Source: Spirochaetales bacterium
GTDB lineage: Bacteria > Spirochaetota > Spirochaetia > JABMQR01
DNA: 6,442 nt
Direction: 5' to 3'
Assembly (NCBI GenBank): GCA_023139255.1
Contig: JAGLNY010000232.1
Span: 1-6,442 of the forward strand
In this document: piece by piece, positions 1 to 5,482 of the stretch
Layout of the letters: every line of letters starts with the position of its first letter
Position numbering within the stretch: the first letter of the stretch is position 1
Program-made: the position numbers and the translations under genes
Notes under the pieces: generated by a model
What the model saw: only the letters and a program-made list of their open reading frames with translations
Database searches by the model: none
Told to the model about the DNA's origin: nothing

Positions 1-193
1 GATTATAGTGACCGAAATTAATGAACGCGCCGGAAGAACACATTGGACCAAATGTACCAGTCGTAACGACATCAACCTCTTCCGCGATCTCGGCAGGGAT
101 CATTGTCTCAGCCATTTTTGAGACCTCTTCGGCAGTAAAGACAACTGCGCTGCCGTTTCGAATTTTTTCATTTATCTGTTCTAATGTCTTCAT
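1..193 (-). CDS. DUF39 homocysteine-biosynthesis protein (L-aspartate semialdehyde sulfurtransferase family), N-terminal part
   Basis: Only the first 64 codons are present; the gene runs off the left edge. The protein begins MKTLEQINEKIRNGSAVVFT and continues with TGTFGPMCSSGAFINFGH at about residues 45-62. That is the N-terminal signature of the DUF39 / HcyBio family, known from methanogens, sulfate reducers and other anaerobes. Family members put sulfide-derived sulfur onto aspartate semialdehyde on the way to homocysteine, often with a partner ferredoxin/NIL-domain protein. Cys52 lies in the conserved MCSSGAF stretch and is a candidate sulfur-carrying cysteine. The ATG at 193-191 is favoured because AGGTGG (positions 204-199) lies five bases upstream. 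No signal peptide or membrane segment is visible, so the product should be cytoplasmic. The gene is divergent from pth. The family call is strong; activity is inferred because the catalytic body lies outside the window. Confidence 0.85.
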   Translation of the reverse strand, partial: MKTLEQINEKIRNGSAVVFTAEEVSKMAETMIPAEIAEEVDVVTTGTFGPMCSSGAFINFGHYN

Positions 194-198
194 AATCA

Positions 199-204
199 CC
201 ACCT
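199..204 (-). promoter_or_regulatory. Shine-Dalgarno site of the DUF39 gene
   Basis: On the minus strand the start codon is preceded by AGGTGGTGATT. The AGGTGG core sits five bases before the ATG, a good spacing, and this fixes the start of the DUF39 gene at 193. Confidence 0.7.
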
Positions 205-222
205 GCTGGATCCCGGAACAAA

Positions 223-303
223 AACAGTAGTTTTTATTCTTGGAAGTTTGCTTTATAAAAACAAACTTCACAAAAAAATAACAGTAGTTTTTAATTCTTG
301 GAA
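223..303. repeat. Direct repeat pair flanking an inverted repeat, upstream of the DUF39 gene
   Basis: Two near-identical copies lie at 223-245 (23 nt) and 280-303 (24 nt), 57 nt apart. Both begin AACAGTAGTTTTT and end TTCTTGGAA; they differ only by one extra A in the second. Between them is a perfect 8-bp inverted repeat, GAAGTTTG (243-250) and CAAACTTC (262-269), with an 11-nt AT-rich loop. The block lies 30-110 nt upstream of the DUF39 start, within its probable leader or promoter. It could be a pair of regulator-binding sites, a structured leader RNA, or a local tandem duplication. The repeats are seen directly; the role is unknown. Confidence 0.75.
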
Positions 304-337
304 AACTTTTTACGATAGTACACTATTCTTGTGTTTT

Positions 338-366
338 TTGACAATGAATCAGATGGGAATTGTTAT
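338..366 (+). promoter_or_regulatory. Candidate sigma70-type promoter for pth
   Basis: A perfect -35 hexamer TTGACA (338-343) is followed after 17 nt by TGTTAT (361-366), a 4/6 match to TATAAT. An alternative -10, TATAAA at 364-369, has a 20-nt spacing. Transcription would start near 373 and give a leader of about 130 nt before the pth start at 507, running across the cobT-like remnant. This is a sequence match only. Confidence 0.4.
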
Positions 367-454
367 AAAAGCCTGTTTACATAAGGTGGATAATAAAATG
401 CTTTTTGTTTTCGCGGGAGACCATGGAATTGTCGAGAAAAGGAAAAGTGTGTAA
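350..454 (+). pseudogene. cobT-like remnant (nicotinate-nucleotide:dimethylbenzimidazole phosphoribosyltransferase), N-terminal fragment
   Basis: The frame ending at the TAA at 452-454 reads QMGIVIKACLHKVDNKM and then LFVFAGDHGIVEKRKSV. The stretch FVFAGDHGIVE strongly resembles the conserved motif near the N-terminus of CobT (pattern V-F/M-A-A/G-D-H-G-V/I-x-E), and LHKVDNK fits the segment just before it. In the family the motif continues into G-V-S-x-Y/F-P, but here it changes to RKSV and stops. About 300 further residues are absent, and the DNA downstream does not resume the family in any frame I could follow. An intact enzyme would activate the lower base of cobamides. The piece looks like a deletion remnant and probably yields no functional product. 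A short translated peptide from the ATG at 398 (AAGGTGG at 383-389, eight bases upstream) cannot be excluded. The identification rests on one motif. Confidence 0.5.
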
Positions 455-506
455 TTTTCTCTCATCTATTGATAAAATATGTTTATTGATCAATGATATA
501 AACTAT

Positions 507-1085
507 ATGGCAATGTTAGCAGCTTTCCTCGGAAACCCCGGAATCAAATATGAAAAAACCCGTCACAACTATGGAAAGATGGTATGCAGCGGTCTTGAAA
601 AAAGGTTCCCCGCAATATCATGGAGAAAAAAATTCCATTCTGATTTTGCGGAACTTCCCGTAGCAGGACAATCCAGAACGTACCTTGTCTGCCCAAACCA
701 GTACATGAATAACAGCGGTACCGGCGTATCCGCTTCTGTAAAATTTTTTTCTATCCCTATGGATAGACTCATCATCGTACATGACGATCTTGAGACACCG
801 TTCGGTACATACGTATTCCAAAAGGGCGGCGGGCTTGCGGGACACAATGGTCTGCGGTCAATTTCAGGGAGGTTTGGTTCAAATGATTTTTATCGACTAA
901 AAATGGGGATCGGTCGTCCTGAAAAGGGAACTGTTTCCTCCTATGTCCTCGGTCGATTCTCCCCACTGGAGGAAGCACAGCTTCCCGATTGCATAGATTC
1001 TGCTGTGAGTTTTCTCTGTCAGGCATTTTCCTCTGAAAACCTATCATCCCAACCTTCCGGAAAACATACAGTATTCACATCCTGA
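507..1085 (+). CDS. pth: Peptidyl-tRNA hydrolase
   Basis: Complete 192-residue protein, the usual length for the bacterial Pth family. It hydrolyses the ester bond of peptidyl-tRNAs released from stalled ribosomes and so recycles tRNA in the cytoplasm. All hallmark residues are present and, counting from the ATG at 507, fall on the E. coli numbers: Asn10 in LGNPG, catalytic His20 in TRHNYG, Asn68 in YMNNSG, Asp93 in VHDDLE, and His113/Asn114 in GLAGHNGLRS. The later FYRLKMGIGRP segment is also typical. This agreement decides the start against the in-frame upstream TTG at 405 and ATG at 423; the ATG at 513 remains possible. No clear ribosome-binding site precedes 507, so initiation may be weak. 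The gene is on the same strand as the GH13 gene, 102 nt ahead of it, and divergent from DUF39. The style (FLGNPGxxYExTRHN, GGGLAGHNGLRS) suggests a spirochaete. Confidence 0.96.
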   Translation: MAMLAAFLGNPGIKYEKTRHNYGKMVCSGLEKRFPAISWRKKFHSDFAELPVAGQSRTYLVCPNQYMNNSGTGVSASVKFFSIPMDRLIIVHDDLETPFGTYVFQKGGGLAGHNGLRSISGRFGSNDFYRLKMGIGRPEKGTVSSYVLGRFSPLEEAQLPDCIDSAVSFLCQAFSSENLSSQPSGKHTVFTS

Positions 1086-1111
1086 CATATTATGCTGTTA
1101 CATGATATATT
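1082..1111 (+). promoter_or_regulatory. Candidate promoter of the GH13 gene
   Basis: CTGACA (1082-1087), overlapping the pth stop codon, is followed after 18 nt by TATATT (1106-1111). Each hexamer matches the sigma70 consensus at 5 of 6 positions. The gene also has its own strong ribosome-binding site, so independent transcription is plausible. The surrounding DNA is AT-rich and chance matches are common. Confidence 0.3.
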
Positions 1112-1176
1112 GATGTAATTGTAAAAAACATGAGTTTTTCCATTTTCAACAACCTTCTGGATAATCACAGTCCCTC

Positions 1177-1182
1177 AGGAGA
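1177..1182 (+). promoter_or_regulatory. Shine-Dalgarno site of the GH13 gene
   Basis: AGGAGA at 1177-1182 lies five bases before the ATG at 1188. It is a strong match and sets the start of the 1119-codon gene. Confidence 0.75.
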
Positions 1183-1187
1183 AAACA

Positions 1188-4100
1188 ATGTCAAACAAGT
1201 CTTTTCCATTATCCCGTGAAACCCGGAATCAGTTTAATCTATTTGGACCGGTGTTTCAGTCCGCTGACATTACCCAGCTGTACCAGCAGGCGCAACAGCT
1301 TTCTTACAAGATCAACCTGCACATAGAGGATCCAAAAGCCCGTGTTTCTCCCGGCAGATTGTTGTCGTTATTTGTCCTGAGACTCGCAAAACAGGATATT
1401 ATTAATTTTGTTAAGGAAGCAACCGGTGGCAATTTTACTAAAACCCTTATCTCGGCAATAGACCAGGATCCCTCATCAGAACCTGATATGGTTAGTGCCT
1501 ATAATGAGCTATATCAAGAAGATTCCAATAACAAAACCGACCTCTCTTCGGAAGATGTTATAGAGGAGATTATCCTTCTACTGATTGAGAACCGTAATCC
1601 GGCAATTTCCCGGGAAACCGTCTGTGATCTCTATACATTTCAAAACATTGAGGAAGACGGCATCCTGGAACCCTATGCAAGTAGTATTTTAAAACACCTT
1701 TCCCGGAAACCACTTCCCTGGGATACCTCCCGTAACATTATCTCTTTTCTTAGTGCCCCGGCAAAACACTCACCAAAAAGTATATCCGGTCAACTGAATT
1801 ATATCCTGGATAATTGGGAACCATACATCTCATACAGCAGGAAATTTCTTTTTAGATCCCTTGATTTTCTCAAGGAAGAGGAACGACCCTACTTTCCCCC
1901 GGGACCCGGACCAACATTTACTGCAGAATACCATTCCGGTCTTATCGAGTATGAGGCATTCAGCAAGGACTCAAACTGGATGCCGAATGTGGTTATGCTT
2001 GCTAAAAGTACCCTTGTCTGGCTTCATCAACTGTCAGAGAAATATGGTTTTACTATTGAGCGGCTCGACCAGATTCCTGACCAGGAACTGGATATAATTG
2101 CGGAGCAAGGATTTACAGCCCTCTGGCTTATTGGCTTATGGGAGCGAAGTTCCGCGTCAAAAAAAATAAAACAGCTAACAGGAAACCCGGAAGCTGAAGC
2201 TTCCGCATATTCATTGAACAGCTACGAAATAGCATCAACACTTGGGGGCAGGATCTCCCTGGCCAATTTCAAGGAACGCTGTGCAGCACGGGGAATCCGT
2301 TTAGCAAGTGATATGGTCCCAAATCATACAGGCGTTGATTCAGATTGGGTAATAAACAGACCGGATCTTTTTCTGCAGACAGAAATTCCGCCATTCCCAT
2401 CATATACATTCAATAGCGAGGATTTATCCCGGTTCCCGGACGTGGGAATTTTTCTGGAAGATCATTACTATAACCAGACTGATGCTGCTGTCTCTTTTAA
2501 GCGTACAGACAAACGAACCGGCAAATCTGTCTATATATATCATGGGAATGATGGAACTTCCATGCCGTGGAATGACACAGCACAGTTAAATTACCTGAAT
2601 CCTGAAACTCGTGAGACCGTTATCAGGGAAATAATTCATGTAGCAAAACAATTTCCGATTATCAGGTTTGATGCGGCTATGACTCTGGCAAAGAAACATA
2701 TACAGCGGTTATGGTATCCAAAACCGGGAACCGGCGGAGATATTCCCGGGAGGGCGGTATATGGAATGGATCAACCGGAATTTGATATGGCTATCCCTGT
2801 GGAATTCTGGAGAGAAGTCGTGGACCGTATTGCCGCAGAAGTTCCTGACACGCTCCTTCTTGCTGAAGCATTCTGGATGATGGAAGGCTATTTTGTACGC
2901 ACTTTAGGCATGCATAGAGTGTATAACAGTGCTTTTATGAATATGCTTAAATTGGAAGAAAACCGTAAATACCGGGATACCATAAAAAACACTATAGCCT
3001 TCGACCCGGAGGTACTTAAACGTTTTGTCAACTTCATGAACAACCCTGATGAGGATACTGCAATTGAGCAGTTTGGGGATGGTGATAAATATTTTGGCGT
3101 CTGCACCCTTCTTGTTACCATGCCGGGGCTTCCTATGGTTGGACATGGGCAAATAGAAGGGTTTAGGGAAAAATACGGGATGGAATTCAGCAGATCCTAT
3201 CGGGATGAGAGTCCTGACCAGATATTGATGAATTCTCATTACAACCGAATCTTCCCGTTAATGCATAAACGCTACTTGTTCTCCGGTTCTGATAATTTTG
3301 CGTTGTATGATGCCCAGGGGGAACATGGTGTTCAGGAAAGTATCTTTGCCTATACCAATAGATTACAGGATGAGAGAGCTTTGGTTCTGTATAATAACTC
3401 CTATCAATCTGTAGGTGGATGGATACTTAAATCAGCCCCTTTCCTGAAACGTTTTTCCGGAGATGAACGCCGCACTGTTACTACTACACTTGCAGAATCA
3501 CTGCTGCTGACAAATGATACTGATTATTACTGTATTCTTAAAGGATTTCATAATGGATTATATTATATCCTGTCATCAGCTGAAATCCATAAGAAGGGAA
3601 TGCATATAATGCTGAAAGGATATGAGTCCCAGGTATTCCTCGACATTAAGGAGATAAAGGATATTGATGGAGATTACTCCCGTCTGTGTGGGCATCTTGA
3701 CGGCAAGGGAGTCCGGGATATAGAACATGAGGCAAAACGAATCCGCCTTCATGCCATTCACACAGCAGCTGAATCTCTTGTATCAGAACATATCACTTCC
3801 CTTATAACGGCTGTATTGAACGGGTCAAAAAGTGCTGCTGATTTGTTACCGGCTGCCTTGATGAAAATATCTATTAACATTGGAGCTGCATGGGCTGTTA
3901 CGCATTTTTCTGAAAATTCATCTCTTTCTCATAGTGTTTACAGGCCCACTGAGGCAGTTTTTTCCAAGGCTGTCGATACACTCCTCAAACTCTCTGAATC
4001 GGTCAGCAGTCCTGATACACCTTTACGCAGATATATCAGCAATTCATTATCTCTCATGCCTGAAATTCCCGCAGTTCTTGCCGGATGGCTGTTATGCCTT

Positions 4101-4547
4101 CCAATCCATATGGATAATCTTTCTCAAGATACCCGGGATTATTCTACAGAACTCCTGTTGAATGAATTTCTTAATGACCAATTGCATGAAAGTGGGATTG
4201 TAGTTCAGGACATTATGAGGGTTGCTGCCGCAATAGATAGTATTTTTGAGAACAGCGGGTGGTTTTCGAAGATGGTGGAGGAAAAAAAGAGCAGTAATGA
4301 GCAGCTAGCCCGGTTTTTGACAGCCCATTCCTTCCGTCTTTTTATAAAAGCCAACTGGTATGAGGGGGTTGAATGGTATCACAAGGAATCATTCCAGGAA
4401 TCTTTATTCTGGCTCGTATTCAGTGAAATATCCGGGCCGCCTAAACACGTGTCCGGCAGGGATCAAAAACTGTATCAAACTATAATTAACTGGCTCAAAA
4501 AAGAATCCAGTGCAGCGTACCGTGTATCGGCTCTGTTGTCAGATTAA
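1188..4547 (+). CDS. Large cytoplasmic alpha-amylase-superfamily (GH13) protein of unknown specificity
   Basis: The 1119-residue protein has a GH13 catalytic barrel in its middle. Region I is DMVPNHTG (375-382); region II is RFDAAMTLAKKH (493-504) with presumed nucleophile Asp495; region III is LLLAEAFWMME (557-567) with presumed acid/base Glu560. Region IV is FMNNPDED (616-623), where Asp621 probably stabilises the transition state in place of the usual NHD. PGLPMVGHGQIEGFREKYG (646-664) closes the barrel. Residues 1-240 and about 760-1119 are mostly helical and match no domain I recognise. There is no signal peptide, so the enzyme should act inside the cell on glycogen, maltodextrin or a related alpha-glucan. 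Hydrolysis or glycosyl transfer are both possible; the N-x-P-D form of region IV recalls GlgE-type maltosyltransferases. Similar oversized proteins are, from memory, found in spirochaetes and some deltaproteobacteria. The family is sure; the substrate is not. Confidence 0.88.
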   Translation: MSNKSFPLSRETRNQFNLFGPVFQSADITQLYQQAQQLSYKINLHIEDPKARVSPGRLLSLFVLRLAKQDIINFVKEATGGNFTKTLISAIDQDPSSEPDMVSAYNELYQEDSNNKTDLSSEDVIEEIILLLIENRNPAISRETVCDLYTFQNIEEDGILEPYASSILKHLSRKPLPWDTSRNIISFLSAPAKHSPKSISGQLNYILDNWEPYISYSRKFLFRSLDFLKEEERPYFPPGPGPTFTAEYHSGLIEYEAFSKDSNWMPNVVMLAKSTLVWLHQLSEKYGFTIERLDQIPDQELDIIAEQGFTALWLIGLWERSSASKKIKQLTGNPEAEASAYSLNSYEIASTLGGRISLANFKERCAARGIRLASDMVPNHTGVDSDWVINRPDLFLQTEIPPFPSYTFNSEDLSRFPDVGIFLEDHYYNQTDAAVSFKRTDKRTGKSVYIYHGNDGTSMPWNDTAQLNYLNPETRETVIREIIHVAKQFPIIRFDAAMTLAKKHIQRLWYPKPGTGGDIPGRAVYGMDQPEFDMAIPVEFWREVVDRIAAEVPDTLLLAEAFWMMEGYFVRTLGMHRVYNSAFMNMLKLEENRKYRDTIKNTIAFDPEVLKRFVNFMNNPDEDTAIEQFGDGDKYFGVCTLLVTMPGLPMVGHGQIEGFREKYGMEFSRSYRDESPDQILMNSHYNRIFPLMHKRYLFSGSDNFALYDAQGEHGVQESIFAYTNRLQDERALVLYNNSYQSVGGWILKSAPFLKRFSGDERRTVTTTLAESLLLTNDTDYYCILKGFHNGLYYILSSAEIHKKGMHIMLKGYESQVFLDIKEIKDIDGDYSRLCGHLDGKGVRDIEHEAKRIRLHAIHTAAESLVSEHITSLITAVLNGSKSAADLLPAALMKISINIGAAWAVTHFSENSSLSHSVYRPTEAVFSKAVDTLLKLSESVSSPDTPLRRYISNSLSLMPEIPAVLAGWLLCLPIHMDNLSQDTRDYSTELLLNEFLNDQLHESGIVVQDIMRVAAAIDSIFENSGWFSKMVEEKKSSNEQLARFLTAHSFRLFIKANWYEGVEWYHKESFQESLFWLVFSEISGPPKHVSGRDQKLYQTIINWLKKESSAAYRVSALLSD

Positions 4548-4561
4548 CCCACTGAAACGAC

Positions 4562-5146
4562 TCAAATGAGCCTGTTAGAAGGTCTCCCAGTTACGGTACT
4601 GATGACCAACTGTTCATCACAACGTTGACTGATTTTCCATGCTGCCACCTCCCGGTTGAACAAATCCACAATGGAATTCAGGTACAATACCTGCTCCAGG
4701 CAGAGAAGGTAGGTGATATCACAGACGAAAATCTTCCGTGGCTCCAGTGAAAAAAACCGTCGTTTGAGCAGATCCTCGGGCACCTCAGCCCTCAGTTCAC
4801 GGCGCCGCAGATACTGCTCAGGAGTAAACCGTTTCCTCCGCACAACCGATAACAGATTGTATCTGCTCATAATCGATAAGACCCGTTTCTTATTGATCAC
4901 AAGGGACAATCCTGTTTTGATCCTGTTGGTCATATGCCGATATCCTACCGCATAGTTTGTAGAAGTCTGCACGGTTCGGATAAACTCAACGATGAGTTCC
5001 AGCTCCTCGTTGCCCATTGCTTTCCGTTTCAGATAGTCGTAGTAGCATTTCCTGGCTACTGCTCTGAGAGATGGTGATTTGCTTTGATACTCGGCTAATG
5101 CTGCGATCTTAGTGCTCGCCGCTAACCATTTCTTTCTCTGCTTCAT
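4562..5146 (-). pseudogene. IS3-family transposase, 3'-truncated
   Basis: The 194-codon frame starts at the ATG 5146-5144, behind a very strong GAGGAGGAG. An upstream in-frame ATG at 5185 lies within the element-end motifs and is unlikely to be used. Residues about 66-105 (GYRHMTNRIK, INKKRVLSIM, LLSVVRRKRF) are the HTH_21 part of IS3-family OrfB. FVCDITYL (140-147) carries the first catalytic Asp (Asp143) of the rve/DDE core, followed by LNSIVDLFNREVAAWKIS. Similarity stops near residue 185 (about 4592) and the frame ends in an unrelated nine-residue tail. The second Asp and the Glu of the DDE triad, roughly 100 residues, are missing, so it cannot catalyse transposition. Residues 1-18 (MKQRKKWLAASTKIAALA) look like the start of an OrfA, suggesting an internal deletion fused OrfA to OrfB. 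It lies head-to-head with the end of the GH13 gene. Confidence 0.85.
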
Positions 5147-5160
5147 TGCTCCTCCTCTAG
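5147..5160 (-). promoter_or_regulatory. Strong Shine-Dalgarno site of the truncated transposase
   Basis: The minus strand reads CTAGAGGAGGAGCA directly before the ATG at 5146. GAGGAGGAG is nearly ideal and decides the start at 5146 over the in-frame ATG at 5185. Confidence 0.7.
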
Positions 5161-5214
5161 TGTTACCTAAACGGGGAGCAGTCATCAGAAAAGTGTAACC
5201 TTTTTGGGGGGCAG
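5159..5214 (-). repeat. Two tandem copies of an IS-end motif
   Basis: Plus-strand copies at 5159-5181 and 5192-5214 share the pattern AGTGTWACC, five variable bases, GGGGRGCAG. They match at 17 of 23 positions, with starts 33 nt apart in the same orientation. The outer copy lies just inside the presumed element end and the inner one directly before the transposase ribosome-binding site. They are probably transposase-binding sites; the inner copy could also let transposase repress its own promoter. That role is inferred. Confidence 0.6.
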
Positions 5215-5281
5215 ATCAAAGCTTCGCTGAAAATCCTTTGGTATCGGCTCTCGGAGAAACCGACAGCTGATAATCTGTTTT

Positions 5282-5479
5282 TTACGACCTGGGGTCAGTC
5301 ACCAAAGTGCTTTTCGGATAGGGTCTAGCTTGGTTGATCACGATACCTTTAATGTTGGGTTTTGTGACAGCCAAGGTTAGCGGCCGGTAGACAGGAAGAG
5401 CATGCAGGTCTTCGTGCGCCAGTTTTGCATACTACGCCCAGAGTGCTTTGCGCTCATCCTTATCGGTTAACCGGCTGAG
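5282..5479 (-). pseudogene. C-terminal remnant of a family 5 (peptide/nickel-type) ABC transporter solute-binding protein, with internal amber codon
   Basis: On the minus strand, the frame starting just after the mttB stop reads LSRLTDKDERKALWA, then an amber TAG (5434-5432). It continues as YAKLAHEDLHALPVYRPL and on to GIVINQARPYPKSTLVTD, ending PRS and TAA at 5284-5282. The E/D-R-K-A-L-W-A-x-Y...L-P-V-Y...L...V-K-G-(I/V)-V order is typical of the last 60 or so residues of SBP_bac_5 proteins, which bind oligopeptides or similar solutes in the periplasm. The amber replaces a residue that is commonly Glu or Gln, one base away from either codon. Everything N-terminal to this piece, about 450 residues in the family, is gone, and mttB lies there instead. 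The IS3 end is 63 nt beyond the stop. This is a non-functional fossil; the family call rests on pattern memory. Confidence 0.5.
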
Positions 5480-5482
5480 TAT

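Larger units (their letters stand above)
4592..5218 (-). mobile_element. Truncated IS3-family insertion sequence
   Basis: The element keeps its transposase-upstream end at about 5218, where the minus strand reads TGATCTGCCCCCCAAAAAGG. A TGA start and a C-run fit IS3-family terminal inverted repeats. The opposite end is missing: no matching copy is found between the GH13 stop (4547) and the last recognisable transposase codon near 4592. The 45 nt between them match nothing I recognise. No target-site duplication can be assigned with one end lost. The left boundary is set by where protein similarity ends. Confidence 0.7.

Noticed and set aside
21..230. Plus-strand frame of 69 codons
   Set aside because: It is the antisense of the DUF39 N-terminus, which has strong family similarity and a good ribosome-binding site.
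569..1047. Minus-strand open frames opposite pth (92, 75 and 91 codons)
   Set aside because: They lie wholly opposite pth, whose family residues are all in place, and their translations show no recognisable domain.
1098..1139. AT-only or AT-rich hairpins after pth (TTACAT/ATGTAA at 1098-1118; AAAAAC/GTTTTT at 1124-1139)
   Set aside because: The stems are only six pairs and almost entirely A-T, with no U-run after a stable stem, so they do not support a terminator call.
2888..3239. Minus-strand frames of 77 and 111 codons within the GH13 gene
   Set aside because: They overlap the conserved barrel regions on the opposite strand, with no domain and no plausible ribosome-binding context.
5244..5283. 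Possible plus-strand terminator: TCGG-CTC stem closing with GAG and CCGA, then T6 at 5278-5283
   Set aside because: The stem is interrupted by a three-base bulge and the T-run is 14 nt away; no intact plus-strand gene ends nearby.
5432..5434. Amber codon as pyrrolysine in a functional protein
   Set aside because: It lies in a fragment lacking most of its gene, in a transport-type protein family not known to use pyrrolysine, and no pyl genes are in view. A nonsense mutation is simpler.
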